Shown: positions 48,669 to 57,690, counted from the stretch's first letter. The stretch is DNA of 64,000 nucleotides from Shewanella holmiensis (GCF_025370255.1 NZ_JAMTCD010000019.1:32032-96031); one strand, 5' to 3'. Made by a program: numbers and translations. Notes: generated by a model from the letters alone, not told the origin.

Positions 48669-50714
48669 ATGAAAACTTCTTCAGTGCTTTTAGCATTGGT
48701 TGCTGCAGGAATGGCAACGTCAGTGTATTCAGCTGAACCTTTTACTGTTCAGCACTTGGTTAATATGAATAAAATCCATTCATATGCAGTTTCCAACGAC
48801 GGTAACACCTTAGTTTATGGTGTTAAAGTGATTAATGATAAAGGTGAGGCTAGTTCTGATCTTTACGCACTTGATTTATCCAATAAGTCAGCCAAGCCAA
48901 AACAATTAACATCAGCAGCTGGCACTGAGCATGATGTTAATTTTGCTGCTGATAACAAAAGTATTTACTTTCTAGCCGATCGCAGTGGCAGTAGTCAGCT
49001 GTTTCAATTATCACTCAATGGTGGTGAAGCTCAGCAAGTAACAGACTTACCGCTTGATGTGAATGGCTATAAATTATCGCAAGATGGCACGCAAGTTGTG
49101 ATGACAATGCGCGTGTTTCCTGAGTGTAAAGATTTAGCCTGTTCAAAAGATAAATTTGCCCTAGAAAAAGATCGTAAAACAACCGGACGTGAATATAAGC
49201 AATTAATGGTACGTCATTGGGATACGTGGGAAGACCATGCCCGTAATCATTTATTTGTGGCCAATATTAACGGTAAAAAAATTACCGACGCGATTAATGT
49301 GACTCAAGGCCGTGATACTGAAACACCGCCAAAGCCATTTTCAGGTATGGAAGAAGTGACATTCTCTCCTGATGGTAAGTATGTGGTTTATAGCGCTAAA
49401 GCGCCAAGTCGTGATCAGTCTTGGACCACCAATTATGATTTATGGCAAGTACCGGTTAGCGGCGGTGAAACGGTTAATTTAACCGAAGCTAATAAAGCGT
49501 GGGATGCACAGCCTACCTATTCAGCAGATGGTCGTTACATGGCTTATCTAGCAATGAGCAAACCAGGATTTGAAGCTGATCGTTACCGTTTAATGTTACT
49601 TGATACCGTAACGGGTCAAGAAAAAGAAGTCGCGCCTTTGTGGGATAGAAGCCCAAGCTCAATAAACTTTAGTAAAGATGGCCGTACCCTATATGTCACC
49701 GCTCAAGATGTTGGTCAAGTATCCATATTTGAAGTTAATCCGCAGTTTGGCGATGTTCGCCCAATTTACAACGATGGCAGCAATAGCATTGTTGCGGTGA
49801 CAAATAATCAAATTATTTTCAAAAATGCCTCTTTGGTTGAACCCGGTGATTTGTACACAATAAGCTTAGAGGGCGAAAACCTACGCCGTTTAACGGAAGT
49901 GAACAAAGAAAAAGTGGCTGACATTCAATTTGGTGAATTTGAACAGTTCAAGTTTAAAGGCTGGAACGACGAAACGGTTCACGGTTATTGGATTAAACCT
50001 GCAAATTATAAAGAAGGTGAAAAATATCCTATTGCCTATTTAGTCCATGGCGGTCCACAAGGATCATTTGGCAACTCATTTAGTGGTCGTTGGAATGCTC
50101 AATTATGGGCTGGCGCTGGTTATGGTGTTGTAATGGTAGATTTCCATGGCTCAACAGGTTATGGACAAGCATTCACAGACTCAATCAGTCAAGATTGGGG
50201 TGGTAAGCCATTAGAAGATTTGAAAAAAGGCATGGCTGCAGTGACAGAGCAACAACCTTGGTTAGATGCTAATAATGCCTGTGCGCTGGGTGGTTCATAT
50301 GGCGGTTACATGATGAACTGGATTCAGGGACATTGGAGTGATGGTTTCAAGTGTCTAATTAACCATGCTGGTTTATTTGATATGCGCTCTATGTATTATG
50401 TAACAGAAGAGTTGTGGTTCCCTGAATATGAATTCGGTGGCACATATCAAGATAACAAAGAGCTTTATGAAAAGTTTAATCCAGTCAACTATGTTGAAAA
50501 CTGGAAAACGCCTATGTTAGTCATACATGGCGAGAAAGACTTCCGTGTACCTTATGGTCAAGGTCTAGCAGCATTTAGTTTTATGCAGCGCAAAGGGATC
50601 CCGTCAGAACTGTTAATGTTCCCAGACGAAAACCATTGGATTTTGAATCAAGATAACTTACAACAGTGGTATAAAAATGTATTTGGCTGGATGGATCGCT
50701 GGACAGCTAAATAA
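48669..50714 (+). CDS. Secreted S9-family (prolyl oligopeptidase-type) peptidase
   Basis: Exported serine peptidase of the dipeptidyl/acylaminoacyl peptidase type, 681 residues. A signal peptide (MKTSSVLLALVAAGMATS, cleavage after YSA) sends it to the periplasm. A WD40-like beta-propeller (about 30-400, with repeats such as FSPDGKYVVYSAKAPSRDQSW and YSADGRYMAYLAM) limits access to the active site. The C-terminal alpha/beta hydrolase has the oxyanion region LVHGGPQGSFG, the nucleophile elbow GGSYGGY (S543), the aspartate in VIHGEKDFRVPYGQ and the histidine in DENHWILN. It probably takes part in peptide scavenging. It stands alone with its own terminator; exact specificity is unknown. Confidence 0.92.
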   Translation: MKTSSVLLALVAAGMATSVYSAEPFTVQHLVNMNKIHSYAVSNDGNTLVYGVKVINDKGEASSDLYALDLSNKSAKPKQLTSAAGTEHDVNFAADNKSIYFLADRSGSSQLFQLSLNGGEAQQVTDLPLDVNGYKLSQDGTQVVMTMRVFPECKDLACSKDKFALEKDRKTTGREYKQLMVRHWDTWEDHARNHLFVANINGKKITDAINVTQGRDTETPPKPFSGMEEVTFSPDGKYVVYSAKAPSRDQSWTTNYDLWQVPVSGGETVNLTEANKAWDAQPTYSADGRYMAYLAMSKPGFEADRYRLMLLDTVTGQEKEVAPLWDRSPSSINFSKDGRTLYVTAQDVGQVSIFEVNPQFGDVRPIYNDGSNSIVAVTNNQIIFKNASLVEPGDLYTISLEGENLRRLTEVNKEKVADIQFGEFEQFKFKGWNDETVHGYWIKPANYKEGEKYPIAYLVHGGPQGSFGNSFSGRWNAQLWAGAGYGVVMVDFHGSTGYGQAFTDSISQDWGGKPLEDLKKGMAAVTEQQPWLDANNACALGGSYGGYMMNWIQGHWSDGFKCLINHAGLFDMRSMYYVTEELWFPEYEFGGTYQDNKELYEKFNPVNYVENWKTPMLVIHGEKDFRVPYGQGLAAFSFMQRKGIPSELLMFPDENHWILNQDNLQQWYKNVFGWMDRWTAK

Positions 50715-50736
50715 CCACATAAAGTGATTTGTACTA

Positions 50737-50770
50737 AAATGTGATGTCAGCAATGGCATCACATTTTTTT
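50737..50770 (+). terminator. Terminator of the S9 peptidase gene
   Basis: AAATGTGATG and CATCACATTT form a 10-base stem around a 10-base loop, followed by a T run to 50770. Confidence 0.85.
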
Positions 50771-50778
50771 TAGCGGAT

Positions 50779-50946
50779 TTACGCTGATTCTTTCAAGGGA
50801 AAATTGTGGGGCAGGTTCATATCAACAGGTTCAATGACGCGGGCTTGATTCGGCTTGGTTATCCACAAATAATAGGTCATTCTTCTTCGCGAACTACTGA
50901 ATTTACGGCTATTATTCTTTAGGCTAACTTTATTACGCAGTGCCAT
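50779..50946 (-). CDS. Small basic hypothetical protein (55 residues)
   Basis: Minus-strand open frame from the ATG at 50946, MALRNKVSLKNNSRKFSSSR..., ending in NFPLKESA. It is strongly basic at the N-terminus, with no membrane helix. An AAGGA lies six bases before the ATG, a better ribosome site than most verified genes here, which is the main reason to list it; a longer frame from 50964 lacks such a site. It faces the S9 peptidase gene, whose terminator separates them. I do not recognise the family. The 368-base stretch from 50947 to marC holds its promoter region and nothing else I can support. Confidence 0.5.
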   Translation of the reverse strand: MALRNKVSLKNNSRKFSSSRRRMTYYLWITKPNQARVIEPVDMNLPHNFPLKESA

Positions 50947-51314
50947 AAAAATCCTTGTTAACATTTTTATTAAACAGAAATTTTTTGTTACATGTCATTG
51001 TACAGTAATTAAGAGGCCAATTACATAAATTGGTCATATGTTTTGGTCTACTTACACCTTAAATAAGACTGTGATTGAAATATCAGCAAAAATAGCAATT
51101 ATATATTGCAGGATTGATAGATGTTTATCATTAGGTGTAGCTTAATTACATTTTGTTTTTGCTAAGCAATACTTAACACAGTAACGTGATATCAAAATTT
51201 CTAATGTGAAATAGACCATTTTATAGAAAATATCACTTCTATAAAGGGAACACTTACATTAAAGTAACGCTCCTTTTTGTTCGCGATAAACAAATTTCTT
51301 TAGAGGATCCCTCA

Positions 51315-51947
51315 TTGGATTACATGCTCTACATTAAGTTCTTTTTAGGACTATTGGCCATTATTAACCCAGTTGGGCTATTGCCGGTTTTTGTGAGTTT
51401 AACTAGTCATCAAACCGACTTAGAAAGAAAACACACTAACAAAGTAGCTAACTTTGCCGTTGTGGTTATTCTGTTTGTCACCATCATTGCTGGCCAACAT
51501 ATTTTAAATATGTTCAGTATTTCATTGTCGGCATTCCGTATTGCAGGTGGTAGCTTGATATGCATCATTGCAATGTCGATGTTGCAAGGTAAGATCAGTG
51601 AAGTAAAACGTAACCAAGAAGAAGACCGTGAATCTTCTGGGATGGAGTCGGTTGCTGTTGTCCCTTTAGCTTTGCCATTAATGGCAGGACCTGGGGCAAT
51701 TAGTTCGGTGATCGTCTTTGCGGCAGAGCATAATACATTTATCGATTTCATTGGTATGTTCAGTACCGTGCTGGTATTTGGTTTGTTGAGTTGGGCATTA
51801 TTCAATATGGCTCCAGCCATCTTTAAGCTATTAGGTAAAACCGGTATTAACGTGATTACTCGTTTGATGGGGTTATTAATGTTGTCTCTAGGGATTGAGG
51901 TGATTGCTGCAGGTATAAAAGGGCTATTTCCTCAGTTGATGGGTTAA
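51315..51947 (+). CDS. MarC-family integral membrane protein
   Basis: Inner-membrane protein of the MarC/UPF0056 family with six predicted helices, 210 residues. Diagnostic segments are KFFLGLLAIINPVGLLPVFVSLT at the start, AFRIAGGSLICIIAMSML in the middle and VPLALPLMAGPGAISSVIVFA. The biochemical function of the family is unknown; E. coli MarC was once linked to multidrug resistance but this was not upheld. The start is TTG at 51315, supported by GAGGA at 51303-51307; an ATG at 51324 is the alternative. It is a single-gene unit ahead of tRNA-Ser(GGA). Confidence 0.88.
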   Translation: MDYMLYIKFFLGLLAIINPVGLLPVFVSLTSHQTDLERKHTNKVANFAVVVILFVTIIAGQHILNMFSISLSAFRIAGGSLICIIAMSMLQGKISEVKRNQEEDRESSGMESVAVVPLALPLMAGPGAISSVIVFAAEHNTFIDFIGMFSTVLVFGLLSWALFNMAPAIFKLLGKTGINVITRLMGLLMLSLGIEVIAAGIKGLFPQLMG

Positions 51948-52001
51948 TTACTTAATTTTGCACAGCATTTGTGCAAACACTAACGCGTTAGGTATTTTAG
52001 C

Positions 52002-52030
52002 TTGACCCACCCGTGCCATTTGCGTAAAGT
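52002..52030 (+). promoter_or_regulatory. Sigma-70 promoter for tRNA-Ser(GGA)
   Basis: TTGACC (52002-52007), a 17-base spacer and TAAAGT (52025-52030) are followed by a GC-rich discriminator (AGCGCCCGC), as expected for a stringently controlled stable-RNA promoter. The mature tRNA begins 41 bases after the -10 box. Confidence 0.65.
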
Positions 52031-52070
52031 AGCGCCCGCAGAGCTGATTGGCTCTATAAAACAATCTTAA

Positions 52071-52158
52071 GGTGACGTGTCCGAGTGGCTGAAGGAGCAC
52101 GCCTGGAAAGTGTGTAAAGGGCAACCTTTCGAGAGTTCGAATCTCTCCGTCACCGCCA
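52071..52158 (+). tRNA. tRNA-Ser (anticodon GGA)
   Basis: Acceptor GGTGACG pairs with CGTCACC, followed by G73 and an encoded CCA. The anticodon loop CTGGAAA gives anticodon GGA. The long variable arm is typical of serine tRNAs and the T-arm is GAGAGTTCGAATCTCTC. It is 88 bases including CCA, with its own terminator just downstream. Confidence 0.97.
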
Positions 52159-52169
52159 AATTCTAAAAG

Positions 52170-52194
52170 AAAGACGTCTTCGGACGTCTTTTTT
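52170..52194 (+). terminator. Terminator of tRNA-Ser(GGA)
   Basis: AAGACGTC, a TTCG tetraloop and GACGTCTT followed by TTTT make a textbook terminator 12 bases after the CCA. Confidence 0.93.
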
Positions 52195-52243
52195 GTTTAT
52201 AATGACTTCCAATTATTGCCATTCACCTTGTTTGAGCGCCTCT

Positions 52244-53614
52244 ATGACATTTTTATCTCTCGGGTTAAACCCCATTATTGTCGATAACCTGACTACTTTA
52301 GGTTATGAGACTCCGACCGCTATTCAACAAAAAGCGATCCCTGAAATTCTTAAAGGTAAAAATGTTATTGCAGCGGCACAAACGGGTACAGGTAAAACCG
52401 CCAGTTTTGTATTGCCTATTTTAGATAAATTGGCAAAAGCTGAAACGGTTCGCAAAAAAAGAATGCGCGCGCTCATTTTAGCGCCGACACGAGAGTTAGT
52501 TTCTCAAGTTCATCAAAATGTTCAACGCTATGCGCAGGGGTTAGCTTTGCGATCTATGGCAATGTACGGTGGTGTTGACCTTAATGAACAAAAAGCGGCC
52601 TTAATTGATGGTGTCGACATCGTTGTAGCAACGCCGGGTAGATTATTAGATTTATATACTCAACGTGCCTTGCATTTTGATGAGCTTGAAGTGCTGGTAT
52701 TAGATGAAGCTGATCGCATGTTAGACATGGGCTTTATTGAAGATATCAATAAAATATTAGAAAAGTTACCGGAAGACAGACAAAACTTATTGTTTTCAGC
52801 CACCTTATCTAATCAGGTGAGGGTGTTAGCTAAAACGGCGGTACGTAACGCCGTAGAAATTACCCTTAATAAAGAAGTGGCGACTAAACCCAAAATCGAA
52901 CAATGGCTAACCACGGTAGATAAAGATAAAAAGTCGGCGTTACTAAGTCACCTTATTCAACAAAATCAGTGGCAACAAGCATTAATTTTTATTGAAACCA
53001 AAGCGGGCGCGGCAAAGCTTGTTAGCCAGTTAGCCAAACGTGACATTGTGGCTGAATGTATTCACGGTGGCCGAAGCCAGGTGATCCGTGAACAGCTTTT
53101 AGCTGATTTTAAGCAAGGCCATATTCAATACCTTATTGCTACAGGAGTTGCTGCAAGGGGGATTGATATCGACGATTTACCCGTTGTTGTTAACTATGAC
53201 TTGCCGTTTCCTGCTGATGATTATATTCATCGAATCGGCCGAACTGGGCGTGCAGGTGCAAGCGGATTAGCAATATCATTAGTGTCAAAAGATGATTTTA
53301 AAAACCTGTGTATGATTGAAAGTCGTTTAGGTGAACTGATTGAACGCAAAGTGATAGCAGGTTTTGAACCGAAAAAGCCTATTCCGATCTCTGTGTTAAA
53401 TTTTGTACCTAAAGCCAGACATAAATCGAATGACGATAAAAATAACCAAGCCACATTGTCTTTAAATAAAGGTAAAAGCGCGGTGAGGGGAAATAACCAT
53501 GAAGGTGGCACTGAACAACACACAACACAACGTGCTTCAAAACCTGCAACGCATTTTAAACATGATACTGATAAACCTTTACCGCTGGATCCTTGGGGAA
53601 CAGCTAAAAAGTAG
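52244..53614 (+). CDS. DEAD-box RNA helicase (RhlE-like)
   Basis: ATP-dependent RNA helicase of about 456 residues. Conserved motifs appear in order: GYETPTAIQQKAIP (Q motif), AAQTGTGKTASFVLP (I), PTRELVSQV (Ia), TPGRLLD (Ib), VLDEADRMLDMGF (II, DEAD), FSATL (III), ATGVAARGIDI (V) and HRIGRTGRAG (VI). The C-terminal tail is basic and low in complexity. RhlE-like is the best subgroup by overall pattern. The frame is open back to 52193 inside the tRNA terminator, so the start is taken at the ATG 52244 (MTFLSLGLNP), which aligns with the family, although its ribosome site is weak. An inverted repeat ATTCCCCTTA/TAAGGGGAAT (53626-53659) follows the stop. Confidence 0.9.
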   Translation: MTFLSLGLNPIIVDNLTTLGYETPTAIQQKAIPEILKGKNVIAAAQTGTGKTASFVLPILDKLAKAETVRKKRMRALILAPTRELVSQVHQNVQRYAQGLALRSMAMYGGVDLNEQKAALIDGVDIVVATPGRLLDLYTQRALHFDELEVLVLDEADRMLDMGFIEDINKILEKLPEDRQNLLFSATLSNQVRVLAKTAVRNAVEITLNKEVATKPKIEQWLTTVDKDKKSALLSHLIQQNQWQQALIFIETKAGAAKLVSQLAKRDIVAECIHGGRSQVIREQLLADFKQGHIQYLIATGVAARGIDIDDLPVVVNYDLPFPADDYIHRIGRTGRAGASGLAISLVSKDDFKNLCMIESRLGELIERKVIAGFEPKKPIPISVLNFVPKARHKSNDDKNNQATLSLNKGKSAVRGNNHEGGTEQHTTQRASKPATHFKHDTDKPLPLDPWGTAKK

Positions 53615-53688
53615 TGAGTATTGTCATTCCCCTTATTGAATGGACTGTGTAAGGGGAATAATGGCTTTAGTACATGCTGTTATTGATA

Positions 53689-53919
53689 TCAAGCATTATT
53701 AATTTTGTGCGTTAAATCATATGCATCTTCTGTGACCAAGCGTTCAAGCACTTCAACTCTATTACGTAATGCCTGTAATTCATCGTTGATCGATTTCGAC
53801 TGATTACGGTATTCATTTGCAGCAGATAATTGCTTTGCTCTTAACTTCATAATACTGATCACAAAACTCCCTATTATGGCTAAAATAGGGATTAGCAGTG
53901 CCAACGTTGCCACGTTCAT
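53689..53919 (-). CDS. Small membrane protein with coiled coil (PspB-like in layout)
   Basis: Minus-strand protein of 76 residues: one N-terminal membrane helix (ATLALLIPILAIIGSFVISIM) followed by a charged coiled coil, with the end LQALRNRVEVLERLVTEDAYDLTHKI. Size and layout recall the phage-shock protein PspB, and similar short proteins are common in gammaproteobacteria, but no psp genes are nearby, so I do not assign that role. AAGGA lies six bases before the ATG at 53919; the ATG at 53925 is too close to it. It is convergent with the helicase gene and has no operon partner. Confidence 0.65.
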   Translation of the reverse strand: MNVATLALLIPILAIIGSFVISIMKLRAKQLSAANEYRNQSKSINDELQALRNRVEVLERLVTEDAYDLTHKINNA

Positions 53920-54132
53920 ATTCATTCCTTATATCTAACAACACGCAGTAATGGTGTTGATACTATGTATGGTTAAGCATTGGATTGCCAGTGACATTTG
54001 TCATTTCCTATACAAGTAACACTCTGTTTAACTATCAAAGTTTAACAATCAAAATCGCCAGTAAGCTGCTGTAATCTTGGCTTTTAGGATTAACGTTGTA
54101 ATTTTATATAGTCGTAAAGCCGTTAACAATCT

Positions 54133-54199
54133 TAGGCTATGTTGATCTTTGCTGGTTGTGTTTTGTTCGAGATAAAAACGAATTAAGCGTGGCGAGTGG
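54133..54199 (-). repeat. Partial, inverted copy of the MITE-like element end
   Basis: GTTGATCTTTGCTGGTTG (54141-54158), then TTTTGTTCGAG and TAAAAACG match the right end of the element at 54302-54564 read on the opposite strand, with scattered mismatches (TG for AA, A for T). Similarity fades after GGCGAGTGG at 54199. The 448 bases from 53941 to 54301 contain no other feature I can support. Confidence 0.65.
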
Positions 54200-54301
54200 C
54201 GTGCTGCATGGCAACCTAAGCGCGCTTTGTTTGCAGAAAGTTCACTCAACAAAGCTTAACTCAACAAAACTTAATTCATTTTTAGATGAACCTTCTTATT
54301 A

Positions 54302-54564
54302 GGGCCTGTTGATCTTTCAAGGTTGTTTTTGCAGCGAATTGTTAGTCATTTGTACAAGGCAGAGACTTTGTGGTGTAGTTATTCTACATAAGAAGTCGAT
54401 AACGCAGTACAAATGACCAACAAACGCTGCCCGAAGGGGTCGGCTAAAAACGTTTTACTCTTTGTTGAATGGTTTTTGCTTAGATGATTAGGCATCAATC
54501 CATTCGCCTCAATTAAAACGTTTTTAACTCGAACAAAATTCAACCAGCAAAGATCAACAGGCCC
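54302..54564. repeat. MITE-like element with 16-base perfect terminal inverted repeats
   Basis: A 263-base non-coding element. Its ends are GGGCCTGTTGATCTTT (54302-54317) and the exact reverse complement AAAGATCAACAGGCCC (54549-54564). Both ends are flanked by TA, which fits a TA target duplication as in IS630/Tc1-type elements. Internally it has two more nested hairpins: GTCATTTGTAC/GTACAAATGAC (54345-54355 and 54407-54417) and TAAAAACGTTTTA/TAAAACGTTTTTA (54445-54457 and 54514-54526). No open frame of note lies inside. Two partial copies are in the window. Confidence 0.85.
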
Positions 54565-54826
54565 TAGTAATCACAACCTGTTAAGGTCAACCGTCTCAGC
54601 ATTTGCGGAAATTCACTAGCCGCATCATGGTTAAATTGAATCTTAATTAAATCGAGTTTTTAAATAAGATTCAATTGTGTGACAAGACATTTCAAAGGTT
54701 GAAATACTTCTGCAAAAACTTAAAAAAGATGGTTAACTATTGGCAAACATTTATACCCGCATTCCCAACGTTGTTTCATATACGTTGGTGGCTTGATTAC
54801 ATTAACTAAAACAATAAAGGTTTGTT

Positions 54827-56596
54827 ATGAAAAAGGCGTTAATTTCACTTTCTATTGCATTGGCTCTTACAGGCTTAACCGCCTGTAATGAACAGGCAAA
54901 TACAGCTTCTACCCCAGCAAATGTTCAACAAACGGCAGCTGTGTCATTTGCCGACTTTTCACAGGCATTTATTGATGATTTATGGCAGCTATCACCAACA
55001 TGGGCAATGTATAACGGTAAACATGTTAATGATGGTTACCTTGAAGTGCCAAACCAAGCTAGCAGAGATAAAACATTAGCTTTTGTGGCTAAACATAAAG
55101 CACAACTTGCCACATTTGATCAAAAATCACTGACAGCCAATGAGTTAATTGATTACAAGTTACTTGAAAATTTAGTCAATAACTTTGAATGGGATATCAA
55201 TACCTTTAAATCATGGCAGTGGGACCCATCCAGTTACAATGTTGCTGGTGGATTTGCCCAAATCATTAATGAAGACTTTGCACCTATTGATGAACGTTTA
55301 GTCTCTGTCATTGCGCGTTTAGAGCATGTACCAGCTTATTATCAAGCGGCTCGAGACAATATTAATAATCCAACGTTACCGCACACCCAATTGGCCATTC
55401 AGCAAAATCAGGGGGCATTTTCAGTCCTTAGCGAAGACCTAGCGACTAAAGTGTCTGTTTCCGGTTTAACGGATGAACAAAAGCAATTGTTCAACAGCCG
55501 TTTTACGGCGGCGAAGACGGCTATTAACCAGCATATTGAATGGTTAAAGGCGCTCGAAAACACGCTGCAAACTGAGGGTGCTCGAGATTTTAGAATTGGT
55601 GAAGCACTTTACGAGCAAAAATTTGCCTTAGATATTCAAGCTGGCATGACAGCGAAACAGCTTTTTGAAAAAGCCGTTGCAGATAAAAACCGTGTACAGG
55701 CAGAAATGGCTAAAATCACCCATGATATTTGGTCAAAGCATATTGCAACACCAAAACCTGAAGATGATAAATTGGCCATTCGTCAACTGATTGATGTGTT
55801 ATCTGCTAATCATGTTAAGCGTGAGAACTTTGTTGACGATGTGCGTCAGCAAATTCCTGAATTGGTGAAGTTCGTCAATGATAAGAAGCTCATTACCCTT
55901 GATCCAAATAAACCGTTAGTCGTTCGCGAAACGCCTGAATACATGCGTGGTTTTGCTGGCGCATCAATCAGTGCCCCAGGCCCATATGAAAAAGGCAGTA
56001 ACACTTATTATAACGTTACGCCTTTAGATGGCATGAGTGATGAATCTGCCGAAAGCTACTTGCGTGAATACAATCACTGGATCTTACAAGTACTGAATAT
56101 TCATGAAGCTATTCCGGGGCATTACACACAGTTAGTGTATTCAAATGAATCTCCAAGCCTAGTAAAAAGCTTATTTGGAAACGGTGCTATGGTTGAAGGC
56201 TGGGCAGTATACACTGAACGTATGATGCTTGAAGAAGGATACGGTAACTTTGAACCTGAAATGTGGTTAATGTACTACAAGTGGAATTTACGCGTTATTG
56301 CGAACACCATTCTAGATTACAGTATTCAAGTTAAGGGTATGGGAGAAGTAGAGGCGATTGCTCTGATGGAAAATGAAGCGTTCCAACAACGTGCTGAAGC
56401 TGAAGGCAAATGGCGTCGCGCTACTTTAAGCCAAGTACAATTAACGAGTTATTACTCTGGCTATCGTGAAATTTACGATTTCAGGGAAGAACTCAAAAAT
56501 GAACAAGGTGAAGCGTTCGATCTGAAACAGTTCCATGAAACGTTTTTAAGTTATGGTAGTGCACCGGTTAAATATATCCGTCAATTAATGAAGTAA
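54827..56596 (+). CDS. DUF885-family zinc metallopeptidase-like lipoprotein
   Basis: Probable membrane-anchored peptidase of the DUF885 family, 589 residues. The N-terminus MKKALISLSIALALTGLTAC has a lipobox (LTAC, lipidated C20), and N21 after the cysteine favours outer-membrane sorting by LolA. The zinc signature is HEAIPGHY (H426, E427, G431, H432), with downstream E residues in MVEGWAVYTERMM completing the usual DUF885 site. The family is widespread in Shewanella and related genera, but its substrate is unknown; peptide degradation is inferred from the fold. A TTTGTT stretch precedes the ATG with only a weak ribosome site. It is a single-gene unit with a strong terminator. Confidence 0.88.
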   Translation: MKKALISLSIALALTGLTACNEQANTASTPANVQQTAAVSFADFSQAFIDDLWQLSPTWAMYNGKHVNDGYLEVPNQASRDKTLAFVAKHKAQLATFDQKSLTANELIDYKLLENLVNNFEWDINTFKSWQWDPSSYNVAGGFAQIINEDFAPIDERLVSVIARLEHVPAYYQAARDNINNPTLPHTQLAIQQNQGAFSVLSEDLATKVSVSGLTDEQKQLFNSRFTAAKTAINQHIEWLKALENTLQTEGARDFRIGEALYEQKFALDIQAGMTAKQLFEKAVADKNRVQAEMAKITHDIWSKHIATPKPEDDKLAIRQLIDVLSANHVKRENFVDDVRQQIPELVKFVNDKKLITLDPNKPLVVRETPEYMRGFAGASISAPGPYEKGSNTYYNVTPLDGMSDESAESYLREYNHWILQVLNIHEAIPGHYTQLVYSNESPSLVKSLFGNGAMVEGWAVYTERMMLEEGYGNFEPEMWLMYYKWNLRVIANTILDYSIQVKGMGEVEAIALMENEAFQQRAEAEGKWRRATLSQVQLTSYYSGYREIYDFREELKNEQGEAFDLKQFHETFLSYGSAPVKYIRQLMK

Positions 56597-56621
56597 TCTT
56601 TGATGAGATTATTGCAAGCCC

Positions 56622-56647
56622 AAAAAGCCTGAATATTCAGGCTTTTT
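56622..56647 (+). terminator. Terminator of the DUF885 gene
   Basis: AAAAAGCCTGAAT and ATTCAGGCTTTTT form a perfect 13-base palindrome ending in T's. The 265-base stretch between it and the response regulator has no gene I can support. Confidence 0.9.
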
Positions 56648-56912
56648 CATTATAACAGCCCCCATTTTGGATAATCATCGACATTGCCGATGCTTAATCA
56701 TCAAAGTCAGACCGTATACTTTTTATCCTCGTGCAATGACATGGTATCAAGCCATTGCCTCAATAAAGTGTTTGCAACTGCAATAACCCTCAGCAGGCCT
56801 TCACAATCAATTTAAAAAGCTAACACATTGGGACAATTTTTTTAATCAAAAGTAGAATAATGCACCTTCACATGTTAATCTTAATGCAAATCGTTATCAT
56901 TTGTGGTGTGTT

Positions 56913-57575
56913 GTGAAAAGAATACTATTAATCGAACAAAAAGTTGAAGCAGGTTTTGATTTTGGTAAAAAACTGAATGAAATAGGCTATGAAATTTGCA
57001 TTGTTAATGATGCATTTCAAGCATTAGTCCATTTAGAGTCGCATTCATTTGATCTTGTTCTAGTGGATTTGGCGATTCCAAAAATGGATTCGTTTTGGCT
57101 GCTTGTTGCCCGTAAATGCCACACGCCAGTCATCACTTTAGCCAATACCAATGATGTGCTTGAAAAATTGAATGCATTCGAACTCGGTGCCGATGATTAT
57201 TTATCAAAGCCCTTTAATATTCGTGAGCTACAACTGCGTATGAATGTGATTAAACGTCGCGGTCAGCTTGTTGAAAATGCCATCAAGCAGACCATGATTG
57301 AATTTGATGATACAGAGTATTCATTAACCTGCAGCGGCCATAAAATTACGTTAACCAATACCGAATATCGTTTGTTTAAATACCTTTATGAGCGCCAGGG
57401 TGAAGTGGTAACCAAAGAGGAATTACAACAACGGGTGTTACATAAAAAGCTTGGAAAATTCGACCGCAATCTCGATATGCATATTAGTAATACCCGTAGA
57501 AAACTAGCAGATCGTAATTTATCGCGTGATTTAATCAATACCGTAAGAGGGCAAGGTTACAGCTTTAACTTTTAA
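56913..57575 (+). CDS. OmpR/CpxR-type response regulator, orphan and atypical
   Basis: Receiver plus winged-helix DNA-binding protein, about 220 residues. The phospho-acceptor aspartate is in LVLVDLAIPKMD (D52), with conserved T75 (VITLAN) and K99 (LSKPF). The acidic pocket is unusual: the normal DD/ED pair is E8-Q9 (LLIEQK), so metal binding may be weakened. The DNA-binding half (ITLTNTEYRLFKYLYERQGEVVTKEELQQRVL, FDRNLDMHISNTRRKL and TVRGQGYSF) is CpxR-like. No histidine kinase is nearby. The frame opens at a TTG at 56901, but GTG at 56913 gives the family-like VKRILLIE start. The neighbouring M14 peptidase is probably a separate gene. Confidence 0.85.
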   Translation: MKRILLIEQKVEAGFDFGKKLNEIGYEICIVNDAFQALVHLESHSFDLVLVDLAIPKMDSFWLLVARKCHTPVITLANTNDVLEKLNAFELGADDYLSKPFNIRELQLRMNVIKRRGQLVENAIKQTMIEFDDTEYSLTCSGHKITLTNTEYRLFKYLYERQGEVVTKEELQQRVLHKKLGKFDRNLDMHISNTRRKLADRNLSRDLINTVRGQGYSFNF

Positions 57576-57690
57576 CAGTTCACACAAATAGCCGTATTTG
57601 GTAAGCTATGCCGATAAAAATAGCCAACACAACCGCAATAATTGCAATTCAGTGTGGGCATAAGCGGTACAACTTACTAAAGGATTATCT

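Noticed and set aside
53626..53659. ATTCCCCTTA/TAAGGGGAAT inverted repeat as a terminator of the helicase gene
   Set aside because: The stem is perfect but the loop is 14 bases and there is no T run after it on either strand, so it was not listed as a terminator.
54049..54252. Minus-strand 67-residue open frame upstream of the MITE-like element
   Set aside because: It overlaps the partial repeat copy, has no ribosome site and an odd composition; most likely an accident of the repeat sequence.
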